A DNA stretch of 64,000 nt from Certhia americana (taxonomy: Eukaryota; Chordata; Aves; Passeriformes; Certhiidae): contig JAGMWU010000037.1 in NCBI GenBank assembly GCA_018697195.1, positions 434,001 to 498,000 of the forward strand, written 5' to 3'. Positions 35,401 to 48,663 of the stretch are shown here, one piece after another. Each line of letters begins with the position of its first letter. Within the stretch, counting starts at the first letter, position 1. The notes below the pieces were generated by a model. The model worked only from the letters and a program-made list of their open reading frames with translations, was not told the origin of the DNA and did no database searches. A program made the position numbers and the translations under genes.

Positions 35401-38400
35401 AATCCAGAAACTTTTGATTTTTGAGAGTATTTTGCTTAATCTCTCAATTGGTATGGATATAGAATTGCTTCAATGCTACACCTTTGTTCTCTAAATGTTT
35501 TAGAACCTTTGTTCCAAACAATTGTTTCATAGCAACAGAATATTACCTTAGAGCTGACAATCAGTAAAGCCCATTAGACTGTCTCACACCATGCCTGTCA
35601 TATCTTACTGTCCTTTTCTCCCCCAAACCAATTATTTTTCATATGCTAAATGAGTATTTAAATGCCTTTTTGTAGCATGGCCCAAATATTAATAAACCTG
35701 AACTCCATCTGAGCAAACTCCAGAACCAGAACCGTTCAAGCTGCTACCTGTTTCTCCTTCAAGAAAGGGTAGGTACTGCTGTATTTTCTGCTCAGATTTG
35801 CTTCAAAAATAAAAAATGGGCATTGAAACACTTCTGTCTCACATGCTCCTGCTATTTGGAGAAAATCTGCAAAGGGCAAGAGGTGCTGGAACAGCAAATA
35901 TGGCCTTTTTAAATTAAGCCCAGTGTATTACTTTCTTATTTGAAACGCAGTAGTGTCTTGCTCGCTTTTTTCTTTAATTCAATAGATGCACTGGCATTCA
36001 TTTGAGTGAAAGTATTCCCCAGTACAAGATTAATTTGCATAATTGAGAGACATGACAAAATCTACATGATGGCTATAGAATGGCATTCTGCTTTTCTCTT
36101 TTATACTTGAATTCAGTGGTCGAACCACTGTGCAAAACATAAGGCAATCACTGTATTCAGTAGCCACGATTTTGGCTGGACTGTATAATTTTGTTCTGTA
36201 TCTCTCTTCTGAGATGGAAAAACAGGCATAAAATGAGAAAAAACCTGAAGACTAGCATGATGTCCATGACTTCCCACAAGATGAAAAGACAGTGCAAAGG
36301 CTAGGAAAGGTACATGGCCACATGGGCAAAGACTGCAGTTCCAAGAATATGAAGATGGAAATTTTTTTAAAAAAAGAGAGAACTCTTATTTTCCTATCAA
36401 AATAGAAACAAATATTGTTTGGACAAATATTTATTCTTCAACTAAGTTGGGTGGGGAAAAATTAAATTTTAACCCTGAGTCAGCAAAATTGTTAACTTTG
36501 AACACGTGTACAAATTATTCACGAACATTTACTAAATATGTGATTGACTGAATATATGACTAGAATTAAATCTCACACATGTTAATGGGGGCCACTACAA
36601 CTCTCAGCAAAGAGTAACTGACTAAACTGGCAGCATACCAATATGCAGAAATAAAAACAAAAGTCCTATTACTGATTATGTCACAGATGGAAAATTTTGC
36701 CCAGCAATGACACCTTAATTAGTACCACTGTCAGCTGCAAAAGGTCATCTATTTTCAACTGCAATAGCAGCATTGTACAAATTATGGTTGGCAGACTGGT
36801 ATCTCCTTAATCAAAATAAAACATAAAGTGATCCTTAGTGGACCAACTGCAGCTGTCCAATCATAATAAACAAAATTCCTTAGTTGATTTCTTTTTCTCG
36901 ATCTATGTTTTCTTCACCTTTTCAAGAAATTAAATGGATATAACAGAGATGAAGGAAAAGACATTTTAGGCTGATTTGTGTATGTGTTGGATTATCTCAG
37001 ATACACAGCTAAATCTGGGTGTTAGCCTGAAAACTGTGCAGTGTCAATTTCAAAATAAATAATGGTAATGGTATTTTCAGGATCAGCTATTTTTTTTCTT
37101 TCATGTTCATTGCTAAAGCATTTAGAGGACCCTGTTGTACTTGTAAGGTGATGAAAAGACTTACCTCTACACATCTGTTGTTGTTTCTGAGAACCTATTG
37201 CATGTTGCTTGAGAGCACTGAATGCAAAAATTAACATAATTAACCTTGATGCTGCTAGGATGTGAAAAAGCACATTAAGCAAGACTCTTAAAATAATGGC
37301 ATTACTAATTAAATACTGACGTTGATATGCTTACAGTAATTTGCCCTAGGAAATGTTGTAGAAAGAGTAAATAAGACATGTCTTTTTTCCAATCCAAATT
37401 TGCTAGCACTAAAACCTGAAGGCCTTAGTAACACAGTAGCAGTTTACTGAGATATCAGACTCAGACAGTATTTATTAAATACCACATAAAAATTCAGTAG
37501 CAAGCATACATCAAACCCAAAAAAATCCCTTCTCTAAGGTGTGAGATCTGGTCTTCTGTAATCCAGTAAGTGATAGGAACAAGCCTTTGATAACCATTAC
37601 AAATGTGTTATTGCATTATCAATGGCATTCATCTCACCTAACTCTAACAACTGCATCTGGTCTAAATATACAAGCAAAGCTCCATTTCTAGTAGATTCAG
37701 AGAGACAGCCACTTACATAACTATGATTTAGCCTATCCCAGTTTGAGATTCTAGATAACACTATGATAAAACACAGGAAAAATTTTGCTTCAACCTGACC
37801 CACAACTTACGCAGAACTAAAATCAGTGTAATTGAGAATAGAAAGAATGCCTATTGAATATTTGCTGGGTTTAAGACTTTTTGAAGTTATTCTGTACCCT
37901 CTTTCAAGACACAGTCTCTGGCCATAGTTTGTCACTTTAGAGTTATTTCATAAACTTTTATTTATTATTCACAGCTAAGATGTAATGACTAAATTAATGT
38001 CATAGCAGATCTCCTTTTAAAACTCTCAGGCAGGGAAAAGTTTTATTGCAGTCTCAGTTTAATCCTCCTTCTCAGAAGCTGCTGGGTTTTAAGCACTTTG
38101 ATCTTTTCGCCAGCACCACCTTCCTAGTAGTCCTGTGTCTACTAGCATCCTTCATAATGGGTGAGTCTCAAATGTCCTTAAAGTCCTTTCCTGCAGCCTC
38201 CAATACAGATCAGTAAAATGTCCCTGTGAGTCACAACTCTGCGCAGCCATTCCTCAACCAAATATTGCCAGTCAGGCAAATAGTCATTCCACAGTGATTC
38301 TTAGCAACCAGCAGAGCCTTTATGGAATTGTTTGAAGATAAATACCAACAGCAATCTTCATTTTTCACAATCCTATATAAAAACTAACCTATAACTAACT

Positions 38401-41188
38401 CACCATTTTACCTAACATTTTTCACACCTTGCTTTCTAAAGTACTTTGGTTCAATTCCAGACACTCTGCAATGTATTAGCCCAGGAGCTGCATGTCAGTA
38501 ACATGGTTTGATAAAGACTAGCCAGAACTCAGAAAAAAAGGATGATAGAGAAAAAAGAACCTAAAATCACAATGCAGCAGACTTAAATTCCATTCCTAGC
38601 TTTATATCTGATTTGCTAGATGGTCCTTGTTTCTTGGCTCCCTCTTTCACAACTTGTATAGAGTTCTGTACCATGCCTTAAACAAAGAACATCAGTTTAA
38701 CCAGCTTGGCAGCTTTTCTACTTGTGCCCAAGGCTGCATCCCAAGTCACATAGTGTAAACAGGCCACAAAAATGAGTGGTACAAGCTACAGAGTGAGGCA
38801 GCAGTCACTGGAAGAGATTCGTACTGTCACAATTGATCTATTGCCTGAAAGCAAGGAAATTTCTCAAAGGGAATCTGCTAGAGGAAGAGCCATCAAGGTG
38901 AGGTAATTCCAGAGGACTGATTAAGCCAGTGGAAAGAGCGCTGCACTCAATGTATTTCTCCATATATTCATCAAATTCCACAAACACAGACTTTGCAGGG
39001 TTAGGTAATGTCTGTTCAAGCCAATGGTTCTCAGTCATTTCAGATGTACAACATACTTCAAATAGGTTTAAAATGCTAAGGCATCATTATGCTAATTTAA
39101 CAATCTTCTGTCAGAAAGAATCTTATGTAAAACCAAATTAATCTTCCCTAGTTTTCACAAAGACTGTAGAAAAAGCTAAAAAAACCCACACATGAAGTTA
39201 ATGGCTTTATGTCTAGTGATCTTCTCCATCTAAAGGACTCTTTACACAGTAGTGACTCAAAAAGTGTACCCAAAAACCCTGCGATTTCTTCTGCATGAGG
39301 ATCTCCAAGAAGCTTCTGCTATTTGTTCCACAACATTTTAGTATCTTATTTCCTTGATTATTTTTCCAATTAAAATCTGTATTGACACTAGAAGTGTGAA
39401 GATGAACATTTTAGCTTGTTTTCATAGACAACACTCTTCATTATTATTAATTTTTCTCTTAAGTACACTCCTAAAAAAAAGATTTCATTAAAAAAGTTTG
39501 AAGACAATAAATAATGATCTGTTGATGAAAGTATATGAAGAAAGACAAAAAATTTTATACTCAATTGTTGTCCTCATGAAGGAGAAGATATTGGTGATAC
39601 AATCCCTTAGGTGGTTTCTGAAAGGCTTAATCTTAGGAAGCCTTTTACAGTATTGTTTAATTCTACAGTGATAAAATAAGCAATTTTTAAAATATGAGAG
39701 AAATTTTAGGGGGGAAAAAAAGATAAATTTGACAATTACCTCTACATCCTGCTCCTGTAAATGCTTATAGTTTTAATATATTTTGATCTACAAATATTTT
39801 CTTTATACCAACCACACTAAGAGTATTTGTGAAAGGACTTCATTGGCCTCACAGAAGCTGAAGTCAGGGTGGAGGTGATATTAGATGTTTGGGAGCGAAA
39901 AACAAGATTCCATTGCACTTGAGCATGACCTAGTGGCTGGTTCATTGAGTGGCATTTATGGTAGAAACAGAAAAGACTACTTGTCTGCTCAGGGCAATTA
40001 ATGTGTGTGCAGCAGCTCATTGAAGACTGGATAAAGGGAAAAAAGAGTGGCCAGGAATGAGGTATGTAGATGAAAGACACACACTCCCACACAAATTGGC
40101 CAGTTGGGACTCATGTGCCTGGTACTTGGACCAACCAAATGCACTCTATTTTGTGACTAAACAAAATGCTCAAGCAGATTTGCACAGAGGATCAAAATCT
40201 GTAAACTTTCTCATTCTTTCCAAAGTATTTAGTATAAAGCCTATTTAAACTATATAAAGGCTTAATGAGCTTTTAAAAAAAAAAAAAGGACTTAGTAGCT
40301 CACAGTTAGTAAGCTAGTATCGCCATTTAAAAAGAGGTTGATATTTTTATTATTCTGTATTTAAATTGTGATTCCAGTTTGATGGCAAGTGAAAACACTG
40401 CTAGTAAAATAAATAGCAGAAGGGTATAAAATCAATATTGTTTACGTGATCAAATCATATCTATAGTTTGTCAAGGAAGTCTTTTCTTTAGACTTATGGA
40501 ATAGTTTCCTCAAAGTCAGCCAAATTGTTATTTAACTTGAGTATCCTGGCTAAACTATCTGGTAAATGAAGCAACTGACATCTGTGCCTATTCAAGAGTT
40601 ATTGATGCTACTTATATTATAAACATTTATTGTGATTGCCTTCAATTTGAAAAGCATTAGTTTGCCTTAACTATGAAATACCCCACCATAATATACTCCA
40701 CATATTCAAGGCAATAAAATACAAAGCTGTTTGACCTGTACTAGTAAAACTAAAATGGTAAATGGAAATATGTAGTATGTTTTCATTACCAATTTTTAGC
40801 TAAATCCCTTGAAATGTAAAACAAACTCACATTACTGAAGCTGAAACAACTTTAATACTGCTGTGTCAACAGAATCTGAATGCTTATTGATGATGACTGA
40901 CAGATAAATATATATAAAACATTGTAACTCCTCATCCTCTTTATATACACCCTATGTCATCAAACAGGCTTTTGCACCTCTCCATGTTAGTGATCAAAAC
41001 ACTTAAAGCTTTCAATCATTAAAAAGATTACTTACATGTGCATTACATCGAGCTACTTAATCACTCTTGCTACTCCCTGACAGTCATTCAACCACAAAAC
41101 ATTCACCTTGCTATCCAGATCCGATCCACACCAAAGATGAGTCGTGGCTCTGATCTACACTTTCATTCATTCTGCTGTCATCTTCCTT
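32401..41188. other. Non-coding unique sequence
   Basis: No gene is recognised and open frames stay below about 95 codons. An octamer ATTTGCAT followed by AAT lies at 36033-36040. A candidate conserved patch at 36655-36790 has its own entry. An A13 run lies at 40275-40287. The remainder is plain AT-rich sequence with no repeat I can name. Confidence 0.65.
36655..36790. promoter_or_regulatory. Candidate conserved non-coding element
   Basis: A compact stretch combines TGATTATGTCA, TAATTAG, CAGCTG (E-box, at about 36732), AAAGGTCA (nuclear-receptor half site, at about 36740) and ACAAATTATGG without any recognisable repeat. The density of different transcription-factor-like sites within 130 bases suggests an enhancer core. 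The individual motifs are short and proof requires alignment. Confidence 0.18.
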
Positions 41189-41224
41189 AATAAATCAAGA
41201 GGATTTAAAAAAAAAAAAAAAAAA
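41189..41224 (+). other. AATAAA followed by A18: possible retrocopy 3' end
   Basis: AATAAA at 41189-41194 is followed 12 bases later by an uninterrupted run of 18 A (41207-41224). This is the layout of a reverse-transcribed polyadenylated RNA inserted in the plus orientation. The sequence upstream (about 41040-41188) is mixed in composition and could be an unrecognised 3' UTR. I see no target-site duplication and no coding frame upstream, so a chance A-run cannot be excluded. Confidence 0.3.
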
Positions 41225-44200
41225 GGCATAAATTTAACAGTTCAGTCACATTTGTCTATGTTTCAGCAAGATACAGCTTGCCCTCATGATGACCCTTAAT
41301 TTGAAAACTCAGAAGAAAAGGGAGTAGGTATGTAATTCTGCTTGTAAATCATTAAAGCCAGGACCTATTACTTAAGACTGTGAGATCAGATTTTAGTCTC
41401 AAAATTTTCTTTCAGGCTGCCAAAACCCACTTCACATAAAAGCAGAAAATATACAATTTTAGTGGTTGGTATATTCCTTTCTGAGTAAACACGTGTCACT
41501 TTAAGAACAGAACACATTGGGAGTGAGTAAATATATTCCAAAAAGAACTAAAATAACATTGTCTTTGGTCCTGATTCCTGAATGGGACATATTGCAAAGT
41601 CCAGGGGAAAAAAGTCAGGGACTATGTCATCTCCTGTTTAATGAAAAATTATTCTTAGTTGAGATAATTCTTCGTAACGCCACCCGACAGAGTTCATAAG
41701 TCAAATTTATATGCAGCCTTTTTGGATGAGCAAACTGCACAAGGCTACTTACTGTACACAGGCTGCAATATAACGTCAACCAAGGGAAAGGCAAACCTAC
41801 TGCACAAAGCCACATAGGAAAGAGGAGAAATCTCCACGACAGGAAGTTGTGGAGTTGCCTGTGGGGTGGAAAGCACATGGAACTAAGCTCCCTGCCACCC
41901 ACACACTCAAATTTTACTGGAACCAGGTACAGCATCTTGTATGATTTCCTTCTGTGTCAGTGCTTCAGTAACTTTCCTGCACAGGCCTGCATGCATAAAG
42001 AACCTACTCTGTTAATTTGGTTAGAGGAGGAAGAGAAAGAGAGGAACATTTTGTGGTGAGGAATGCCTTTCTTTCCCCTCTCTCCCTCCTTCCCCAGCTA
42101 TCATTTTGTTTTAGTTGGATTTGTTATAATGAAATGGCCAATATTCTCCTGCACAGAACATCCACGGCTATGTAATTGTCAGACGTCTTCAGGTTTCATA
42201 TGAACAGAATTAGGTAGAATCAGTAAATCCATCTAAGAAAAGTAACCCCTGGATAGGTGTAGTGATAGACCAATATTTTCATAACCCAAATGGTATCTAG
42301 TCATTACGTAACAGTTTCTATAAGGGAGATACCTACACCTGTGTCACCTCCATATTTTTGCCCAGCACCTCCAGATTTTAAAGCACACATTTACTTGGTC
42401 TTCGATCCCACACCTAATTTGTAGCTGGTGGCAGGAATTAAAGCCCACATTATGCTTTTGCTTGTGCTGGACTGCCCACATCTGCAGCAAGGCCCAGCCT
42501 TTCAACACCTTTTCCACACTTCTTACCAGAAGACAGACAAGTTCTTCTGCAGTAGAACGAAATAACTGCAAAAGAATCCCAGCATGTCCACACAAAAACA
42601 AAGAGTTTTCAAATAAGAAGAGAACATCAGGCCTTGCTGACTTGTTCTGCAGAACCCTCACCACTGATACTTGAGCAAGTGCTTAGCTAGGCAACTGTGG
42701 ATGGCTTTTTGCTGTAAAAGGACAGCAAAGCAAGGAAAGAGGATGAGAAGAAAGCAACCACAAATGAGCAAAGAACTCTGATTCATGAATGAGAAAACAC
42801 TGATCTTGGCAGTATTACAAAAGTAATATTTTCCCTAGAATGAACTGTTCTCAAACAATTTCTCCAATATGTTAGATACAAACAAGTTCTACTTCAGTAT
42901 TAGGCATGTATGTCTTCTCTTTCCACCTCTTTTTTTTTCAGTTCCAAACCGAAATTTATTGTGGCCAAAAGTTCTCAAAAAAATTTCCCTGTCTCTGTTT
43001 GCATTTTAGCTGTGTTTCTCTCTCATGGTATGCCACAGCACTGACGCAGTATGAGATTTCATTCCAGAACAATATTTCCCTTTCTCAAGCCTTCTCTTTT
43101 AATAGTCCCCTGTCATAGAGGAACTACCAGCATTTAGAGAGTTTCTATGGCAGTAGCACTTGGTTTTGGAAATGAATGTGATTTTCTTTGTCTCCCAAAG
43201 ATATCAGTAAGTCAAATACTAATACTTTGACAAACTCTTAGTAACCAGTAACATGCTATGGATTAGTTAAACCACAAGTGAAACATAACTGCCTGTGGGA
43301 GGAAATGTGGCAATTGTTAAACAGTGGTTGGCTTCAAAAACACTTGATAGTTTAGACAAGGAGCAAAGTAAAGAGACAAACTTAAGAGAAACTTGAAAGA
43401 AAATGAAGACAGGCAAATCGAACCTGGAGCTTTGTCACTATTAACCCCCCTGCTTTTGCAGGTACAAATTAATAACTGCTTATGATGAACATCACCAGTT
43501 TGCAGGTCTGATGAAATCCAAATCAGAGGTTTTCCAAAGGGATGCAGTTCCTTATGTTTTCAGGGGGAAACTGAATATGGCTCATTCCAAAAGCACTGCA
43601 TTGGGGGGCTTACTTTGGTATTGATTCAGATGAGACACCTGTAATTAGAATTTTTGTGTGTGAGTACAGCCTGGAGAGATAGATGTTGTGTTTTAAAATT
43701 ATGTACTATTTCTTTATTGCCTTGGAAAGACAGTGGCATTAGCAGCAAAGAGCTTCCTGTTAGATATTGTGAGTGTGGATTCTCATTATGTCTTGGGGAA
43801 GGGGCAAGACCTCCCCATCTGCTTTGGCTACATCTAGAAACTGAACTGGAGTTCACTGAGTCTGGAACTGTAAACAGGGTTCACATCCCTACTATGGGAA
43901 AGCTTTCTACAATGTTTAAAAAAACGGTTTAAATCCTGTCCCTGAAACTAAGTATCAGCATTATGATATTGAAAACTAGCCCTCTTCCGAGATCACACAG
44001 AATCATCTGAATTAGCTTCCTGATTTAGAAATTTCTGAACTTCTTAGACATTCCATATAGAATTTTTTCAGAAAATTAATTTGATTATATTCTAAAAATT
44101 GACTATCCTTCATTGTATTAAACCGACCACCAGAAGCCTCTTCTCAGTGGATATAATTCCTATCTATTACTTGAAAAAAGTAGAAACTAGAGAAAAGTCT

Positions 44201-45329
44201 TAAAACATCCATTGAAAGAAGACAATATTTCTAGAAATATTTTAGCAGGGTGAACTTGTGTTTTTTATTTTAACTTCAGTTCCACTCTCTCCCTATCTTT
44301 CTCCGTATCAATACAAAATTTAACATGACAAAAAATTTTGGTCTGTGATGCTTTTGCAAGAAAAGGACATGTTTTAGATATGGAAAGTTCATAGATTTAT
44401 GCTCCAATCAGGTAAATTATTTGAATCAAGAAAATTTACTCCAAAATACTCTGTGAACTATCAGTAAGATTTTGAACAATAGCCGGTCACATCATTGGTG
44501 TAAAGTAAATTTTTGATCTTTTATGAGATTTGAAGAAATCAAATTTGGAAATAAACGGCTATTAGAAAATCAGATGAAAATGGGACTAATGAGGCTACCA
44601 CAAATATAACATTTGAGTGGGTTTGTTTGGATTTTTACCAAAGCTGTAAAGTAAATCTTTTAAAGGTATTTATCTGAATAAAGTAAAGAAGTAAAACCTG
44701 TAAAGCCAGGAAGTAAAACCCAGCATAGGGAAGTTTTCATGGCAGAGACTTCAGGACTTTGAGATTTACTGCAAGGAGTAAAACGTCAGAGAAAGAAAGG
44801 AATGCCCAGTATGAAAATAGGATTTTAGCTAGAGATACCTGCTTGTCCGTCAGAGAATTTCCATTGTCCCTATCACCACATGATTCCCAGTTGTGGAAAT
44901 CTCAGAGGGTAAAAATTAGCAAAGTAAATCTTGCCTCTGAAACAGCACTACACCCCACAGAACTAACTACTAGTTGATACGATGAGGTCTTTACATGGAC
45001 AGTGAGGAAATGACTGACAGTCCTAAGGAAAATCACTATTGTCAGATTCATGAAGTCAGGTTCTGTGAATTCTGGCTGGAGTCTCCCAATGGTGTAAACC
45101 AGCAATCCACCTCATAGTTTCCTGGCTAGGTAATAGCAAAACAAGTGGTAATACTTCACATGGCAGCAATGTAGCATTTTGCATGGCTGTACAATAAACG
45201 TGGGATGGAAAGTATGCCCTAAGTTCAGAGAGGAGTTTTGTTGTCTAGCTTCCATAGTAGGTTTAAAATAGCAGGCTCACTGGAAATTTCTGAAGAGTTA
45301 TAGAGTCAGCATCACTATGTACAAGAAGA
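41225..45329. other. Non-coding unique sequence
   Basis: No gene is recognised. Open frames of up to 106 codons (42344-42664, minus) have no domain signature and are opposed by frames on the other strand. A pyrimidine tract ending in CAG at 42941 resembles a splice acceptor, but the sequence after it shows nothing exon-like. Confidence 0.65.
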
Positions 45330-45500
45330 GCATGTGAAGAGTGTGAATAAATTTAATTAAAGTGGAAAAATTCACACAAAAAGCTGCAGATTCAAGGAGA
45401 TACCTTATTTGTCATGCAAAGCTAATTAATCACTTTCTGACATTTCATATGCAAATTCTCTGATATTGCAAGCCCACTCAAGCAGCATCTTGAATTACAA
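45330..45500. promoter_or_regulatory. Candidate regulatory patch with octamer and TAATTA cores
   Basis: TTTAATTAAA at about 45352, GCTAATTAATC at 45421-45431 and CATATGCAAAT with the octamer ATGCAAAT at 45449-45456 lie within 110 bases. This spacing of POU and homeobox cores is like that of developmental enhancers. Base composition makes chance occurrence possible. Confidence 0.17.
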
Positions 45501-45524
45501 TTATACTTGTCTATGTGTGAAGTA

Positions 45525-45546
45525 AAATACACTGCACAGTGTATTT
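45525..45546. repeat. Inverted repeat, 10-bp perfect arms, 2-nt centre
   Basis: AAATACACTG (45525-45534) and CAGTGTATTT (45537-45546) are exact reverse complements around CA. It is a near-palindrome with no gene or transposon boundary beside it. Confidence 0.9.
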
Positions 45547-45598
45547 GTAGCCACAAAAGTGAGCAGATAACACTGGAAGACCATAAGGAAATAAATGT

Positions 45599-45705
45599 CT
45601 CACTGGATGAGGGAAAGGTCCATCCAGCCTATTGTTCTGTTTTCAATAGTGATAGTAATTGATGGGATTTGGGGAGAGTAGTCAAGCCTGGCTCTTGCCT
45701 ACAGG
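45599..45705 (-). mobile_element. Second fragment of the ancient CR1-like LINE, 3' end, minus strand
   Basis: CTCACTGGATGAGGGAAAGGTCCATCCAGCCTATTGTTCTGTTTTCAATAGTG and the following GGGGAGAGTAGTCAAGCCTG match in order the same 3' end that starts the element at 25422. Only about 105 bases of the terminal region are present. The insertion is old, with roughly one base in four or five differing from what I remember of the consensus. Confidence 0.6.
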
Positions 45706-47060
45706 TACCTATTTTTAAGGCCTTGTTTTAATGACGCTGCCAATATTGCATGCTTTTACTACTCATGCTACTTCATTAGCTATCACGAGGTTTGTAAGAA
45801 ACCATACACCATTATAAAAAACAGACTATTTAGCAATACAAAGCAATAGGAATTCTTTAGGTATTTCCAGTGAAAATTAGTATGAGAAAAATTAGCCTTA
45901 TAAAAAATACTCCTGAAATTGATCTGATAACACATATTTGAAAAGCATATATATTAAAATGGTACAAATAGTTTGATAATTTCTGAGTCACACGGATATA
46001 TTTGATTCATGAATGAATAAATCAAAATGTTGATTTAGATCAGTATTTGAACACTGTTCATCAGCATTTTAGATGTTGCTTCCATTTTACAAGTGCTGCT
46101 AAAATACAATGGAATTTCAGATGCTCTCCACACTGACTTAACTCATCTGTTATGGAAATCAATTGGGAATTCTTCTGAATGTCCCATTTATGACAGAACA
46201 ATTTGACCAGCCCATCTTTGTCTCCAAAAGCCAGAGTTCCAGTGCAGTAGCTTGCTGTTGTGATTTAAATATTTCCATAAAACCAAATGTCATATTTTTC
46301 TGACAGTAGAATATGTAGTGAAAATTGAAAACATGTTATAAACAGACTGAATTACTGTATAATTAGGATTTCCAAGAAGGCAGATTGCAGGCTAGTCAGC
46401 ATTTTAAAGATGCAGAAATAATAAATAATGGGATTGTTCATTTAATCACTTCCCAATAAATACAAATCTGCTAATGTAGATCCAGCTGGCATGGATCCAA
46501 CATTTAATGACTTTTCTAAATGAATATTTCTTAGTCTGTGATTTCATTCACTTTATCAAAAAACAGTGGAATATGAAAATAGTCTATGCAGGTGAAGTTT
46601 TAAAATAGAATGAAATGAACAGAAGCTGTGAAGCTGTGAAGCTTCCAGTGCTCAGAGTCTCAAGTGCAGGTGGCTAAGCATGGAGGTACAGAACATTTTT
46701 CATCTAATTCTCTTTACATAGTAGTATAATCCCTCTGCCTTTATGTTACAACTCAGTAAAATACAGTTGCATTCTTCCTGGTCTGATCATGCAAGTCCAA
46801 ACTCAGAGCCCAGCTGAATTAGAAGCCTGGAGCTGAAGCAGACTATATGCTACATGGTGCAATGCACAGAAATGCTTCAGGCTTCCTCACTGTTTCTTGA
46901 GTTGCACTCTTCCCCTGAGAATCTCTGTCTACCTCAATGGTAGTTTTTACTCATCTGAACTGTAGCAAGATGAAATTTTAATATCGATCTGACTAATCTC
47001 ACTGCCTTGCTTTTGGCAATGAAGTAGGATCATCCTTAAGAAGTCGGTAACAGAAGGATT
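45706..47060. other. Non-coding unique sequence
   Basis: No gene or large repeat is recognised. It includes a duplicated AAGCTGTG (46623-46638). The composition at 46000-46600 is even and repeat-free, as in conserved non-coding DNA, but no defining signal is present. Confidence 0.65.
46623..46638. repeat. Tandem duplication of AAGCTGTG
   Basis: Two perfect 8-base units are followed by a partial third (AAGCT). It is a slippage-type duplication. Confidence 0.9.
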
Positions 47061-47130
47061 CATAAAATCACAGAATCATTTAGAGGCTGGAAAACTCCTC
47101 TGAGATCCTTAAGTCTAAATGGCAAATCCA
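47061..47130 (-). mobile_element. CR1 LINE 3' tail, minus strand
   Basis: CATAAAATCACAGAATCATT, then GGCTGGAAAACTCCTCTGAGATCCTTAAGTC, matches the reverse complement of the CR1 3' end ('tcacagaatcat…ggttggaaaagacctctgagatc…gagtcc'). It is about 70 bases long and 5'-truncated. Confidence 0.75.
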
Positions 47131-48638
47131 TTGAATTAAGTTTTCTTTCTAAGTCTACATTTTAATACATCAAAGTTCTAGTGAACTGTAGGAATGGCAA
47201 GTAAACTGACTTCTAGTTTTAAGTTGGCTAAGCAGCAGAGCTCATCCTCATACCTTTGCTGGGTTTTGCTGGGCAATGGCTACCAGTCAGTGCAGTGCAA
47301 GTTGACAGGGACTTAACTTACTGCTGACATGAACTACCAAATAATGTTTTGTTGCCAGAATAAAAAGTGACATATGCAGGGTACTCCAGGGACGAACTGA
47401 CTGCAAATTCTAAAAACTAAAATTGTCTGAAAATGCTCCTACAATTTCAAAGAACATAAACATTGTAACAATTTTTAAATCACTCCAGTATACTTATAAC
47501 TCTTTTTTCCCAAACGTAAGTTTATACATAAGAATAAATAATTACCAGTTCTTATGCCCTTATGCATTAAAAATAGACAGGAGTTATGGTTATTATTTCA
47601 TTTTAACTGATGGGGCTGATGTTGTTCTTATAAGTAATTTGAACATATCACAGTGTATCACTCTGCTTCTGAAGTACAGAAAGAAATGAAAAACATGGTT
47701 AAGACCTTAATCCTGCCATTTTATTAAGGCCATGAAATATCACAAAAATTATGACTGCAAGCTGTTGTAATGGTAGGCTGTAAAATGCCTGTTATCTCAG
47801 CATACTCTTTACCACATATCTTAGGACATGCCTTATTTTCACAATCACCCCTGCCTAGCAGTACAACCTCCTTATGTTACACCTTCCTCCAGAGCAATGT
47901 CTGATCGAGTGCAGTTGTGATTCCTTTCTGGGAGGTGATGTGGAATTAGATAGACCTATATTTGAATGGGAAGCCACTAGAGTAAACAGGAGGGTTGGCT
48001 TCAAAAGGTTCCTGCGCTGAAAGTATTCATCAGAGAATTTAAGGGCATTTTATAATTTGAACTGCTAAACTAGGCCATGTCTGTCTCTTAGGGAGGCTGT
48101 AAAGCTGGCCACCACTGTCTATCTGTCTCTGACAAGTAGGCAGCACCTTGTCACTTTGTAGGCCTAGAACCTTAACAGTCATCACTCTTCACACTCAGGG
48201 CCATTACCACATTGACCAGGACTGTATCTGTTCCAGCAGCCTGTTCTTACCATTCTTGCCATGCCTGGCACTTCAAGAGGTATTTCATCAAAAATTTATT
48301 TATAATGCAGTTATTTCAGATGTGTGCATGACAACACTTAAATACAATTGTCTTCGTTTTTTCCAACTGTATTTCTTCTGACTTCTTGAACTACTAAATC
48401 CTTAGTAAGAGTAATCATGCACAGAATCTGTTTTTTCCTTGGTGACCATGTGGGAGACAGATCAAAAATGTAAGCAAAACTTGCACTTTGCAAGCAAGTA
48501 AATGTGCAAGTGCACATTGCTATTAAAAACAGTGTCGTGCAAAATATGACAAAGCACATAGTGGAAAAACACAGCACCCAGCCAGAGCCAAAAAACACTC
48601 TGAAATGTGAAATGAAAACTCTTACCTACCTTAAGTAC

Positions 48639-48663
48639 TTCTACATGGAATATCCATGTAGAA
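48639..48663. repeat. Inverted repeat, 11-bp perfect arms, 3-nt loop
   Basis: TTCTACATGGA (48639-48649) and TCCATGTAGAA (48653-48663) are exact reverse complements around ATA. The right arm overlaps a small direct duplication of GAATATCCAT (48648-48657 and 48661-48670). Confidence 0.9.

Noticed and set aside
42920..42941. Long pyrimidine tract ending in CAG, resembling a splice acceptor
   Set aside because: The following sequence has no protein-like frame and no donor. T-rich runs before AG are common here.
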